Shown piece after piece: positions 44,790 through 54,748 of a stretch of DNA of 64,000 nucleotides. The DNA is from Marivirga arenosa (lineage in GTDB: Bacteria > Bacteroidota > Bacteroidia > Cytophagales > Cyclobacteriaceae): NCBI RefSeq assembly GCF_030503895.2, contig NZ_CP129970.2:3209001-3273000 (forward strand), in the 5' to 3' direction. Each line of letters starts with the position of its first letter. Position 1 is the first letter of the stretch. The notes beneath the pieces were generated by a model. It saw nothing but the letters and a program-made list of their open reading frames with translations, was not told the origin of the DNA and ran no database searches. The position numbers were made by a program, and so were the translations under genes.

Positions 44790-47561
44790 TTAATTAATAT
44801 TATCATCTATTTGATCTTGCTCTCTGCTATTGGCATTTATTACCTCAATACTATTTGCTTCTTGTAAATCACTTAGATCTACATTGTCTAATAACTTATT
44901 AATATGTCTCGTGATGATGTCCAATTCCTTTCCAGTTTCTTGAATAAGGCTTAATATCTTTTCATATTCAGTCTGCTGAGATAATTTTAAAAGATTCAAC
45001 AAACCTATCATTCTGCAAATTGGGCCTCTGAGCTCATGTGAATTCATGAATGCATACTTTGAAAGTCTATCATTTTGTTCCCTAAGTTTACGAGTTCTGT
45101 CTTGAACAATCTCCTCCAATCTTTCATTGTTGGTGGCTATTTCTTCACTCTGACTTATTAATTCCTCATTTTGGGCCTGTATTTCATCATTCATTCTTTG
45201 AATTTCTTGAGTACGAAGTTTGACCTCTTTTTTTAGTTTTTGTTGGTTTTTAAGTATAAAATAGAATCTTATCCTATAAATACTGTAAAGAAGAATGAGA
45301 ACTCCTATTATTGAAATAGCAACAAACCAATAAGTGTAGTAAAAGGGTTTTTCGATAGTAAAGCTCAAGCTTTTAGGTACACTCCAATTATTATTATCCA
45401 GGCTAGACTCTACTAAAAACTCAAAGTCACCTGGAGGTAAATTAGTATAACGAACTGAGTTTGAATTTGGATTATCGATATAAAGCCAGTCTTCATCAAA
45501 ACCATTGAGCTTGTAACGGTAATTGATTTGATTCTCATCAAAATAGGATACCCCTAGAAATTGAAATTCAATAGTATTATTATCATGTTTTAAAATATTT
45601 TGACTTTCAGTTAAAACACTTCCTTCAAGAGTTTCAGCCTTTTTAAGTTGAAGATTTGGAATTAATTCCGTACTTAAATCTTCATCAAAATTATAAACGG
45701 ATGCTCCCATTTCAGTTCCTATCCAGACTTCCTCTTTGTTAATTTGAAGAAATGCATTTCTATTGATTTCATCACCCACTAAGCCATGTGCTTTATTGTA
45801 ATTGGTGATATCCATACCATCCCAAATAAAGATACCTTCATTCGTTCCCAACCATAAATTATTATTCTTGCTCACAAATAAGCTGTAGATGGCAACTCTA
45901 TTTAGTTTTTCAGATGTGAAAAAAGGTACGATTTGCTTATTTTTAATAACAGCTAAACCTCCGCTAGTTCCTATGAAATATTGATCGTTCCATTTACATA
46001 CATTGTAAACATTACTGTAAATGCGAGATGATGATGTGAATTGCTGAATATTTTTAGTAGAAGGATTATATAAAAATAAACCTTCAGAAGTGCTTAATGC
46101 AGCTATTGTATCTTTATTTAATTGACTTATATTTCGAATATAAGGTACTTTTACTTCTTTTTTTATTACACCTTCTTCATAACTATATAAAGCTACATTA
46201 GTTGAATAGTATAATTTATCATTGATAAATTCAACAGAGGTTACAACATGATCTTCATTTTTAGTCTTCCAATCGAGATTTATGACTTCCTGACCATCAT
46301 ACAATTTTAATCCAGCAGAATTAGCTGCAATAAAAAGCTGATTTGAACCATTAGTTGCTAAATCTAGAATTCTTATGCCAGCTTGAAAGCCAATATTTAG
46401 TTTTTTAACAATATTTCCATTTTCAAGAAAATTAAGCTGATTTTGGTTTGCTAAAATTAGCTGCTGGTCATGGTACGTTATCGCAGTTACTTCATCATTT
46501 GCTAAGCCTATGTTTTCATTGTAATTCTGAAATCTAAGAACATTAAATTTAAATAATCCTCTATGATCACCTACCCAAACATTGTTCTCAGTATCCACAT
46601 AAATTCTGTTGCTTTGGGCATTGAATACACGACCATTAATGTAAAGAATCTTTCCATAACCAGTTGATCTATCTAGAAATTGTGCAGAACTCATGCTACT
46701 ATAAAAAATTCTACCAAAGCGATCCACTGTTAAATTATGTTTATTAAATCTACTGGATGAATTAACTCCTGTATCATTACTAAGGTATTTAAATTCATCA
46801 TCCTGATATAAAGCAAGCCAGTTTATGCCTAATAGGTATAAATCTTTTTTGTCCCAATGGATTTGTAGAACCTCATCATTAATTTCTAGATGTTGATTAA
46901 CAGGATGGCTTGAAATAGAATTATTAAGTGTATAGAGACCTTCAGAAGTGGAAATGTAAGCTATTTTATTATGAAACTTAATCGAGTTTATTCTGTAATA
47001 AGGATTATCGGATAATTGATATTTTTGCAAGGTAGAATTGCTAGTTTCATGTAAATAAATAGTGTTTCTACCCCCAATAATAATACTGTAACCAGAATTA
47101 TTTAACCTGACATCAAAAGTGAATTTACCCTCAATTTTTTCTATACCCTCTAGCTTCACTGATTGCCAGTTTTCATTTTTATAATATTTAATTACAAAAT
47201 CATTGCTATTCTGTCCTGCCGTCCAGACTGAGCCATCTTCCAAGGCTCTTATGTATGAGTAAGGGGAATTTGGTAATTGAAGACTATCAGAGAAAAGATG
47301 CCATTTTAAGGAATTATAATTTACAACTCCTTTTGAAGTCATAAACCACATTATTCCATCATTGGCTTGTGTAATATCAAAAATTGCATTTGTAGGCATT
47401 CCATCACGTATGGAATACACCTTAGCCGGATAAAACTGTGACCATGCTGTGGAATGAATAATTCCTAAGAGTAGGAAGATGTTAATGATTCTGATTAATA
47501 CAGTCAGTCTTTTCACAACAGTTTTATGATTCTTTATGGCAATATTTAATAGAACATTCAC
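44790..47561 (-). CDS. Propeller/Y_Y_Y membrane sensor ending after a histidine-kinase-type dimerisation region, no ATPase domain
   Basis: 923 residues from GTG 47561. No in-frame ATG exists near the N-terminus, so the start is uncertain. Order: signal peptide (ends STAWSQ), two-component-regulator propeller repeats (about 45-640; blades such as NNVWVGDHRG and NNLWLGTNEG), Y_Y_Y domain (about 665-735), one membrane helix (about 740-762), a long coiled coil (about 765-835), then an H-box NSHELRGPICR with His842 and its paired helix. The protein stops about 80 residues after that His. There is no N, G1 or G2 box of a HATPase domain, and the 176 bases to the next gene cannot hold one. It may pass signals through a kinase supplied in trans. 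Confidence 0.85.
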   Translation of the reverse strand: MNVLLNIAIKNHKTVVKRLTVLIRIINIFLLLGIIHSTAWSQFYPAKVYSIRDGMPTNAIFDITQANDGIMWFMTSKGVVNYNSLKWHLFSDSLQLPNSPYSYIRALEDGSVWTAGQNSNDFVIKYYKNENWQSVKLEGIEKIEGKFTFDVRLNNSGYSIIIGGRNTIYLHETSNSTLQKYQLSDNPYYRINSIKFHNKIAYISTSEGLYTLNNSISSHPVNQHLEINDEVLQIHWDKKDLYLLGINWLALYQDDEFKYLSNDTGVNSSSRFNKHNLTVDRFGRIFYSSMSSAQFLDRSTGYGKILYINGRVFNAQSNRIYVDTENNVWVGDHRGLFKFNVLRFQNYNENIGLANDEVTAITYHDQQLILANQNQLNFLENGNIVKKLNIGFQAGIRILDLATNGSNQLFIAANSAGLKLYDGQEVINLDWKTKNEDHVVTSVEFINDKLYYSTNVALYSYEEGVIKKEVKVPYIRNISQLNKDTIAALSTSEGLFLYNPSTKNIQQFTSSSRIYSNVYNVCKWNDQYFIGTSGGLAVIKNKQIVPFFTSEKLNRVAIYSLFVSKNNNLWLGTNEGIFIWDGMDITNYNKAHGLVGDEINRNAFLQINKEEVWIGTEMGASVYNFDEDLSTELIPNLQLKKAETLEGSVLTESQNILKHDNNTIEFQFLGVSYFDENQINYRYKLNGFDEDWLYIDNPNSNSVRYTNLPPGDFEFLVESSLDNNNWSVPKSLSFTIEKPFYYTYWFVAISIIGVLILLYSIYRIRFYFILKNQQKLKKEVKLRTQEIQRMNDEIQAQNEELISQSEEIATNNERLEEIVQDRTRKLREQNDRLSKYAFMNSHELRGPICRMIGLLNLLKLSQQTEYEKILSLIQETGKELDIITRHINKLLDNVDLSDLQEANSIEVINANSREQDQIDDNIN

Positions 47562-47722
47562 TTAATATATTTTAATGAAACCTTGTATAAAAAGTTTTTG
47601 TAGAATTAAATTTTGATAGTTTGATATAAAAATAACGTTTATAAAATTAAAATTTATAGTTTGTCTCTTTTCAGATATGATTTTTCGATTAAACAACATG
47701 GATTGTTTACTAAACCTTCATA

Positions 47723-48784
47723 TTATGTGATAATATCTTCCTTTAATTGTCGTATTATTCTCTTCGCAATTGAATTAGCTACTTGAACAGCCCCATCCAT
47801 ATAGCCAGGAAACTGTAGAGCAGCCTCTGTGCTTGAGATGTAAAGTTTATGATCAAAATGACTAATCCTGAAAATAGGATGACCGTTATTTTGGTGTGGA
47901 ATTAATTGGCTTTCAGATGAATCATATGTAAACAACTCTTCACTCCAAATGCATTCTTTATACTCCAAATATTCTGAGGCCTTTTCACCAAATACATTTT
48001 TGATTTGATTTAGGACTGCTTTTTCTCTTTCTGATTTGGATAATTGAGAATATGCAGGATTCATAAAACCACATAGAGCATATCTTGATCTTTCATGATT
48101 ACAATGATCATAAAATTCAACTATTGGACCACTATTGCTAAACAATGTACCAGAAAGTCCATTTTCTACCCAAAATGGTGACTTATAACTGAGTCCAACT
48201 TTAATAGATTCTTCCATCCAAGTATGAGTATCTTTAGCAACTGAAATTAGTTCATTCGGAAGGCTTGGACTTATTTCTATTTTATTTACCCATAATTTTG
48301 GCGGTATAGCCAATACAACTTGATCTGCTGTAAATACATTATTAGCTTTAATTATGAATCTATTTTTATCATAGGAAATTTCTGTTACTGCCTGATTCAG
48401 AAACACATTGTTGTGATTAATGAGATTAAATAAAGTATGAATAAGATGTGAAGATCCACCACATATTCTATAAGAAGGAGCCTGAGGTGGTATATCAATC
48501 GGTTGAGCTGGAGAATTTGAATTTGCCTGATATAATGATTTACCTTTTGTAAATTGCTCAAATGATTCTATATCTAATTCTTTTAATAAATTAATAAGGT
48601 TTTGATGTTGACTTCCAAACCATGTGGCACCCATTTCAATAGCCGTATTTTCCTCAGCTTGTACAGTATTTATTCTCCCACCTATTCTGTTTCTTGCTTC
48701 TAAGATTGTATAGGGAATGTTTTCTTGATGTAAGCGATAAGCGGTAAGTAATCCCGATAATCCTGCCCCAATAATTATGACCAT
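47723..48784 (-). CDS. Flavin-dependent amine oxidase
   Basis: 353 residues, short for the family (about 450). The FAD-binding Rossmann start is clear (IIIGAGLSGLLTAYRL with GxGxxG at residues 6-11, then LEARNRIGGRI), and the C-terminal flavin contact is seen in YISSTEAALQFPGYMDGAVQ. Members oxidise amines such as putrescine, monoamines or amino-acid side chains. The substrate is not predictable here. The gene is divergent from the UvrA-like gene across a 162-base gap. Confidence 0.9.
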   Translation of the reverse strand: MVIIIGAGLSGLLTAYRLHQENIPYTILEARNRIGGRINTVQAEENTAIEMGATWFGSQHQNLINLLKELDIESFEQFTKGKSLYQANSNSPAQPIDIPPQAPSYRICGGSSHLIHTLFNLINHNNVFLNQAVTEISYDKNRFIIKANNVFTADQVVLAIPPKLWVNKIEISPSLPNELISVAKDTHTWMEESIKVGLSYKSPFWVENGLSGTLFSNSGPIVEFYDHCNHERSRYALCGFMNPAYSQLSKSEREKAVLNQIKNVFGEKASEYLEYKECIWSEELFTYDSSESQLIPHQNNGHPIFRISHFDHKLYISSTEAALQFPGYMDGAVQVANSIAKRIIRQLKEDIIT

Positions 48785-48892
48785 GTTTTTAGAAATTGAA
48801 ATATTTTGATAAATAAAGCATTAACTAAAAATTTATATATCTGTTACAACATTTATCTTTTTAATTAGATTTTAGTAAGCTTCCTCAAATAA

Positions 48893-48920
48893 TTTAGCGA
48901 CTATAATCTTTATATCTTTG
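48893..48920 (+). promoter_or_regulatory. Promoter of the double UvrA-like gene
   Basis: TATCTTTG (48913-48920) matches the Bacteroidota -7 box TAnnTTTG exactly. A TTTA at 48893-48896 is in range of a -33 box (16-base spacer, a little short). The likely transcript start is about 20 bases before the ATG at 48947. Confidence 0.55.
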
Positions 48921-48946
48921 TTTTCTGAAATTTGAAAATCTCTTTT

Positions 48947-51900
48947 ATGAAGCTTAAAAATGCCCATCAAAATAACCTTAAAAATATTAATCTTGAGTTA
49001 CCTGAAAATCAACTAATAGTCGTAACTGGCCTTTCTGGTTCAGGAAAATCATCCTTAGCGATGGGGGTTATAGCAAATGAAGGCTATCGATATTTTTTAG
49101 AAAGCTTAGCAGCCTATAACCAGCAAAATGCTTTAGCAATTCCAACAGCTGAGGTAGATGAAATTGATGATTTACTTCCTGTCATTAAAGTAGAGCAATC
49201 AAAACGATTTCAATCCATTAATACTACTTTTGGAACCCTTTCAGAATTAACCGCTATTTTCAGAATTTTATTTGCTCGCTATTCTGGTGAAGACATAATG
49301 AGTAAATCTCTTTTTTCATTTAATCATCCAAAAGGAGCCTGTGAAGTTTGTAGAGGAATTGGAGAAGCAGAGTTTATTGATTTAAACAAACTCATTGGAG
49401 ACGAGAATAAAACCCTAAGAGAAGGAGCCATAACTACCACTTTACCTGGTGGCTATATTGTTTATTCACAGGTTACAGTTGAAGAGCTAAATAAGGTATG
49501 TGAAGCGCATGGCTTTAATGTTGACATCCCTTGGAAAGAGCTTAGCGAGGAACAAAAGGATGTGATATTGAATGGGAGTGAGCGTATAAAGGTGTATTAT
49601 GGTAAGCATAGTTTAGAATCAAGGTTAAGATGGGAGGGATTCAAGGCTAAACCGAGAGAGGAGCATTATTATAAAGGAATGCTGCCCATCATGAATGATA
49701 TTCTTAAACGAGATCGAAACCCGAATATTTTAAAGTTTGTCAGTTCAAAATTATGCCCAAGTTGCAAGGGCGCAAGAATAAAAGCTGAGCATCTTAAATA
49801 TAAATGGAAAGACTACAATTTTCAGCAGTGGATGGAAATGCCTTTGAATCCTTTATTTGAGAAGTTAAAAGATGAATCACTTAATGAAGGAGAAAAGCTA
49901 TTAGTTGATAAGATCTTAATCCAATTAAATGATCTGATCCAACTTGGAATGGAAGATTATTCTATGAGCACTCCTAGTACTGAAATTTCCTCTGGAGACG
50001 CTCAGCGGATAAAATTAATAAAACAAGTTAATAGCAATTTACAGGGCATATTATATGTATTTGATGAGCCTTCAATAGGTTTAGCAGCTCCATATCAAGA
50101 GTACTTATTATACATGCTGAAGCGTTTAATTAAGAAAGGAAATACCGTAATGGTGGTGGAGCATGACTTAAACTTTATAGAGCAGGCAGACTGGATACTA
50201 GAATTAGGTCCTAAAGCAGGACGATTTGGTGGAGATGTTATTTTTAATGGTTCTCTGAATAAGTATCTTAATTCAAAAAATATTGATAGCCCGACTTTAA
50301 ATGAAATTCAAAAGTCAGTAAACAATAAACCATTAAAGCCTAATCAAAATACAAAGCAAATCTTAAATTTTCAGCCGGGCAGCTTAAATGTTATCAGTAG
50401 AAAAACTGCAGATATATCGAGCAAGTTGAAAGATTTTGCCCATAGTAAAGATTACAATATGGTTAGAGTGACAGATCAGCCGATAGGGAAAACACCGAGA
50501 AGTAATCCTGCTACTTATACCGCTTTAGCTGATAAGCTACGAGATTTATTCGCTAAAACAGAAAAAGCAAAAACGCTTAATTTGAAGAAAGGTGCTTTTT
50601 CTTTTAATAACAAAATGGGCAGATGTGAAACATGTGAGGGAGCAGGAGTAATCAGTTTATCGATGAGTGTTATAGGCAATATTAATCAGATTTGTCCTAG
50701 CTGTAATGGCAAGCGATTTAAACCAGAAGTATTACAAGTTGAGTGGCAGAATAAAAATATTGCAGATGTCTACAATTTAAGCGTTGAACAAGCACTAGAC
50801 TTTTTTTCTGAAGAAAAAGCGATAGCTAAAGTGCTAGAACTTATGATTCAATTAGGGCTAGGGTATCTTAAATTGGGCCAGCCATCGAATACGCTTTCTG
50901 GTGGTGAAGCTCAGCGAATCAAACTAACTAAACATTTTGCAAAACCGACCAAAAACAGCCTTTTGCTTTTAGAAGAACCAAGTATTGGTTTGCATCAGCA
51001 AAATGTAAGGCAATTATTAGAAGCTCTGCATCAGCTTAAAAAGCAAACTGCCGGTATTATCTGTTTTGAATATCATGCTTTATTCCATGAGGAATGTGAT
51101 CAATGGATTGATAATTCAATTCCATTTGAGAAAAGGGAATTAGCTGCAGTGAAGCAAGAGGATACAAAAAGCATCCATGTAAAAGGGGCAAATACCCATC
51201 ACCTCAAAGATCTAAATATTGTATTCCCTAAAAATAAATTATCGGTATTAAGCGGAATTTCTGGCTCTGGTAAATCATCATTATTGATAGACACATTGCA
51301 TGGATACGGTTTACAAGAAATGACCAAGCAATTTAGCTCATACCAGCAATTTAGAGTAGGTGTTAATTATCAGTTTGAGGTAGAGAATATTACCGGACTT
51401 AGCCCCACTATTTGCATAAGCCGAAAAGAGAAAAGTGAAAATCTACGTTCTGATATAGCCAAGCAAACTGGAATCGATAAATTATTACGTTTTGCATTTT
51501 CCCGAAAGGCACAATATGAAGGAGATGAATTATCTGCTAGTCATTTTTCTAATCACCATGAACTAGGAAGATGTGCTATTTGTGAGGGAGTAGGAGTGGA
51601 GTTACTACCGGATCTTGAAAAGATTATTCATAATGAAAATTTGAGCATAGCAGAAGGCTTGTTTACTCATAACAAAGCATTAGCTTATTACGGTGAACCC
51701 GATAGTAGGCATATGGCCATTTTTGAGGAGCTTGCCAATGCGAATGGATTTAGCACTAAAACCCCTTTTAAAGAGTTTAATGAAGAGCAAAGAAGATTAT
51801 TATTTGAAGGCGCAGGTGATAAAGTATGGGAAACGGAATGGAGATTCAAAACGAAGACGAGAAGCGGAACTCAGCAAGTTAGCATGAGGTGGGAAGGACT

Positions 51901-53437
51901 ATTTCATTACCTCAAGGATGAATATTATAAAACCAGAAAGAATAAGCATATTGATAACTTAAAGGCATTATTTTCTCCTGCGACTTGCAGTGAATGCTCT
52001 GGCAGTGGTTTGAAAAAAGAACGCCTTGACTATAAGTTGGAAGGAAAATCTATTCAAGATGTTAAAGAGATGAACTTTAATGAGCTGGATAACTGGCTTT
52101 CTCAATCTTTAGGAAAGAATACGATTGATTACAAATTAATTAATCGATTCAAACCCTATTTAGAGCAGACGATAGAAAGAGCAAAACAGCTGCATATAAA
52201 CCATTTACAATTAAGTAGAAAATCCCCAAGCTTATCTGGTGGGGAAAACCAAAGGGTCGAGCTCATCAAACAGCTGAATAGTCCACTCAAAGGCATTACC
52301 TATTTACTAGATGAACCATCCGCAGGCTTATCAAATGATAATATTCCGGACTTGATTAAAATTTTGAAAGAACTGATCGATAAAGGAAATACAGTGATTG
52401 TTATTGAGCATAATAAGGAAATCATTCTCGCTGCGGATCAATTGGTAGAATTAGGACCTAAAGCAGGTAAATTAGGAGGTGAAATTATATTTCAGGGGAC
52501 GCCTCAATCTTTCTTAAAGCAAGATTATTGTCATCCTTATTTAAAAACAGCCGGGAAGAAGCTAAGTCTTAAAACAGGGGGTCAGGCTATTCAAATTAAA
52601 AACATAAATCGATACAGCTTAAAAAAGGAAAAACTAAATGTACCAATTGGTGGAATCACAGCCATCAGTGGTAAATCCGGTATTGGGAAAACGACTTTAG
52701 TGAAGGATATTATAATACCAAGTATAAATATAGGAAAAGCAGTTCATTGTTCAGAAATAGATTTTCCAAGGAAATATAAAGCAGCTCAATATTTTGAAGC
52801 TAAAAAACTGAGAGCATATAATAATACCTTAGTAGTAGATTATCTTGATTTGTTAAGCTTGGTAATCAAGGTGTTTGCTAAGAATACTGATTTAAAGACA
52901 CAGGAATTCTCTTACAAAAATAAGAAAGGGCAATGTCCAAATTGTAAGGGTAGAGGGGTAATTGAAACCAGTCTTGATATTGCAGCCAATACAATAGAAA
53001 CTTGTGAGGTTTGTAAGGGGACCAGATACCAACAATATGTGTTAGATTATGAAGTCGATGGACTCAATATTGCTGAAGTATTAGACTTCAATTTGGCAGA
53101 GTTAAATTCTTGGTTTGGTCAACATAAAGTGAGTAGCAAAAAGATTTCCTTTTTAGACAAGATGTCATCCATTGGTTTAGATCACTTGACATTAAACCAG
53201 CCAGTTAAGAGTTTATCTTCAGGTGAAAAGCAAAGATTATTGCTCTTGAACTGCTTAGAAGATCAAACTGAAAATACCTTATATGTATTAGACGAACCCA
53301 GTATAGGTTTACATTTTGAAGATATCGATTTGCTTTTTGATATCCTTGAAAAGTTAAGCCGAAGAAACGATATAGTAGTAATTGATCATAACCCTTATTT
53401 ATTGGAGAAAATTGGGGTTGGGGTGGTGCTGAAGTAA
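48947..53437 (+). CDS. Fused double UvrA-like ABC ATPase (four nucleotide-binding modules)
   Basis: 1496 residues from ATG 48947 (a TTG at 48932 is in frame). Normal UvrA has about 940. Four UvrA-type ATPase modules occur in series. Walker A is intact in modules 1 (GLSGSGKSS, about 28), 3 (GISGSGKSS, about 770) and 4 (GKSGIGKTT, about 1243). In module 2 it is degenerate, with NVISRKTADISSK (about 481) in its place. ABC signatures lie near 345 (ISSGDAQR), 650, 1094 and 1423, each followed by a Walker B ending DEPS or EEPS. CxxC zinc knuckles remain (CEVC, CPSC, CETC, CAIC, CSEC, CPNC). Each half of about 745 residues is the size of class II UvrA proteins that lack the UvrB-binding domain. DNA repair or drug/nucleic-acid protection is possible. 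Confidence 0.93.
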   Translation: MKLKNAHQNNLKNINLELPENQLIVVTGLSGSGKSSLAMGVIANEGYRYFLESLAAYNQQNALAIPTAEVDEIDDLLPVIKVEQSKRFQSINTTFGTLSELTAIFRILFARYSGEDIMSKSLFSFNHPKGACEVCRGIGEAEFIDLNKLIGDENKTLREGAITTTLPGGYIVYSQVTVEELNKVCEAHGFNVDIPWKELSEEQKDVILNGSERIKVYYGKHSLESRLRWEGFKAKPREEHYYKGMLPIMNDILKRDRNPNILKFVSSKLCPSCKGARIKAEHLKYKWKDYNFQQWMEMPLNPLFEKLKDESLNEGEKLLVDKILIQLNDLIQLGMEDYSMSTPSTEISSGDAQRIKLIKQVNSNLQGILYVFDEPSIGLAAPYQEYLLYMLKRLIKKGNTVMVVEHDLNFIEQADWILELGPKAGRFGGDVIFNGSLNKYLNSKNIDSPTLNEIQKSVNNKPLKPNQNTKQILNFQPGSLNVISRKTADISSKLKDFAHSKDYNMVRVTDQPIGKTPRSNPATYTALADKLRDLFAKTEKAKTLNLKKGAFSFNNKMGRCETCEGAGVISLSMSVIGNINQICPSCNGKRFKPEVLQVEWQNKNIADVYNLSVEQALDFFSEEKAIAKVLELMIQLGLGYLKLGQPSNTLSGGEAQRIKLTKHFAKPTKNSLLLLEEPSIGLHQQNVRQLLEALHQLKKQTAGIICFEYHALFHEECDQWIDNSIPFEKRELAAVKQEDTKSIHVKGANTHHLKDLNIVFPKNKLSVLSGISGSGKSSLLIDTLHGYGLQEMTKQFSSYQQFRVGVNYQFEVENITGLSPTICISRKEKSENLRSDIAKQTGIDKLLRFAFSRKAQYEGDELSASHFSNHHELGRCAICEGVGVELLPDLEKIIHNENLSIAEGLFTHNKALAYYGEPDSRHMAIFEELANANGFSTKTPFKEFNEEQRRLLFEGAGDKVWETEWRFKTKTRSGTQQVSMRWEGLFHYLKDEYYKTRKNKHIDNLKALFSPATCSECSGSGLKKERLDYKLEGKSIQDVKEMNFNELDNWLSQSLGKNTIDYKLINRFKPYLEQTIERAKQLHINHLQLSRKSPSLSGGENQRVELIKQLNSPLKGITYLLDEPSAGLSNDNIPDLIKILKELIDKGNTVIVIEHNKEIILAADQLVELGPKAGKLGGEIIFQGTPQSFLKQDYCHPYLKTAGKKLSLKTGGQAIQIKNINRYSLKKEKLNVPIGGITAISGKSGIGKTTLVKDIIIPSINIGKAVHCSEIDFPRKYKAAQYFEAKKLRAYNNTLVVDYLDLLSLVIKVFAKNTDLKTQEFSYKNKKGQCPNCKGRGVIETSLDIAANTIETCEVCKGTRYQQYVLDYEVDGLNIAEVLDFNLAELNSWFGQHKVSSKKISFLDKMSSIGLDHLTLNQPVKSLSSGEKQRLLLLNCLEDQTENTLYVLDEPSIGLHFEDIDLLFDILEKLSRRNDIVVIDHNPYLLEKIGVGVVLK

Positions 53438-53598
53438 GGATAAGTTATTTGTATTTGACTTATGAGAATAGCCTTGTTTAATCTTTGGCTAATAGATTCA
53501 TAGCTATATAGTTCAAAAGGTACGATTGAACGAAAAAGGGTTTTTTGAATCAACTTAATAAAGTAGTTTTAATGTTAATAATAAAAATTATAAATAAT

Positions 53599-54132
53599 AT
53601 GAAGTTAAAATCTACTTTCAAATTATCGCTTATAGCGCTATTTACACTTTCTATTTTTGCATGTGATGAATTTGATGATATTTTAGATATTGATGTTCCT
53701 CAAAACTTTGAGAAAACTGCAAGGGTTTTGTCTGACCAAGCAAAAGATACTACAGTTCTAGTTATTATAGATCCCTCTGCTGAGGAGATTCAAGAATATA
53801 AGGATCGAGTGAAAGAATTTACTTTAGAAAGACTTACTTTGCAAGTAAATGATAGGATAGATGCTTCTGCTCCTACCAGCATAGCGATAAGTCTTACCTT
53901 TTTTGGAGCCAATCCTGGCGCTCCATTTTTCGAAGTGGAGAATTCATTAGATTATACTTCAGAAACCGATATTGAAATTCCTGACGCCATTTTAGAAGAG
54001 ATTGAAGGTTACGTTGAAAATTTTGAGCCATTTGCATTTCATGTTATAGCTAGCAGTGAGGGCCCTGTTGACTTTGATGCGGTATTCAATATTTACGGCC
54101 TCCTAACGGTATCACCAGAAAGTAATAATTAG
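53599..54132 (+). CDS. Hypothetical lipoprotein
   Basis: 177 residues from ATG 53599, chosen because it gives a clean lipoprotein signal (KLSLIALFTLSIFAC). An ATG-like start at 53545 would add 18 residues of no use. The mature part is acidic and rich in Asp/Glu, with a DIDVPQNF segment soon after the Cys and beta-type strands later. I do not recognise a family. A terminator follows, so it is probably a single-gene unit. Confidence 0.75.
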   Translation: MKLKSTFKLSLIALFTLSIFACDEFDDILDIDVPQNFEKTARVLSDQAKDTTVLVIIDPSAEEIQEYKDRVKEFTLERLTLQVNDRIDASAPTSIAISLTFFGANPGAPFFEVENSLDYTSETDIEIPDAILEEIEGYVENFEPFAFHVIASSEGPVDFDAVFNIYGLLTVSPESNN

Positions 54133-54154
54133 TAAATTAAATTTATTTGCAAGA

Positions 54155-54191
54155 AAAAAGCCTTAAGCAATTAAATTGTTTGAGGCTTTTT
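54155..54191 (+). terminator. Intrinsic terminator after the hypothetical lipoprotein
   Basis: AAAAAGCC-led arm (54155-54172) pairs with the arm 54174-54191 ending GGCTTTTTT, with two G:T wobbles, and a T-run follows. The real loop is about five bases around 54173. Confidence 0.8.
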
Positions 54192-54368
54192 TGTTACTAT
54201 TTTAAATGTAGAATAGATCATGTTTAAGATGTATCCAACTCTAACAAATAGATATATTATTTATTGTTACATTTCTTTTGAATAAACACACCAATAATGT
54301 TTGGCTGTGAAAGAGAATTCCAACCTATCAAATCCATATGGTGTCTTTCAATTATCATAACTAATAGA

Positions 54369-54740
54369 ATGAAAAGACTTATCCCCATACTTTTACTAAC
54401 GCTAAGCATCGTTGCTTGCGAACCAGAAGACTCAAAAATTTCCAAAGATTGTACTTATACAGCAACAGTGGTCGATATGTCTTCAACCGATGGTTGTGGT
54501 TTTGTTTTTCAACTCGATAATGGTGATTATTTAGAGCCGGTTTGGCGATGGGGCTTTTGTGGCACACCTCCTTTACCTGAAGGAGCAGAAGAAGATCCTT
54601 TATGGGACTTTACCTATGTTGAAGGGCAGCGCGTTCGATTAGGGTATGAAGCTGCGGAAGATGTTGGCAGTATTTGTATGATAGGTAAACCCGTTTACAT
54701 TACTTGCCTAGAGGTTATAGGGGAAGTGGGAGTAGAATAA
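54369..54740 (+). CDS. Small hypothetical lipoprotein
   Basis: 123 residues from ATG 54369, which yields a lipoprotein signal (KRLIPILLLTLSIVAC). A longer in-frame start at 54297 has no signal and is rejected. The mature part contains five further Cys (KDCTYTATV, DGCGFVF, WGFCGTPP, SICMIG, ITCLEV), unusual for a small exported protein and suggestive of disulphides. Strand-rich, ending EVIGEVGVE. No family recognised. It converges on the TetM-like gene with 8 bases between stops. Confidence 0.75.
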   Translation: MKRLIPILLLTLSIVACEPEDSKISKDCTYTATVVDMSSTDGCGFVFQLDNGDYLEPVWRWGFCGTPPLPEGAEEDPLWDFTYVEGQRVRLGYEAAEDVGSICMIGKPVYITCLEVIGEVGVE

Positions 54741-54748
54741 ATATAAAA

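Noticed and set aside
50388-50426. Sequencing frameshift as the cause of the lost Walker A in module 2 of the UvrA-like protein
   Set aside because: The frame is continuous and the flanking module 2 sequence is intact, so this is substitution, not a frame error.
53545-53598. Longer start for the hypothetical lipoprotein
   Set aside because: ATG 53599 gives a clean lipoprotein signal.
54297-54368. Longer start for the small Cys-rich lipoprotein
   Set aside because: It would bury the signal peptide inside the protein.
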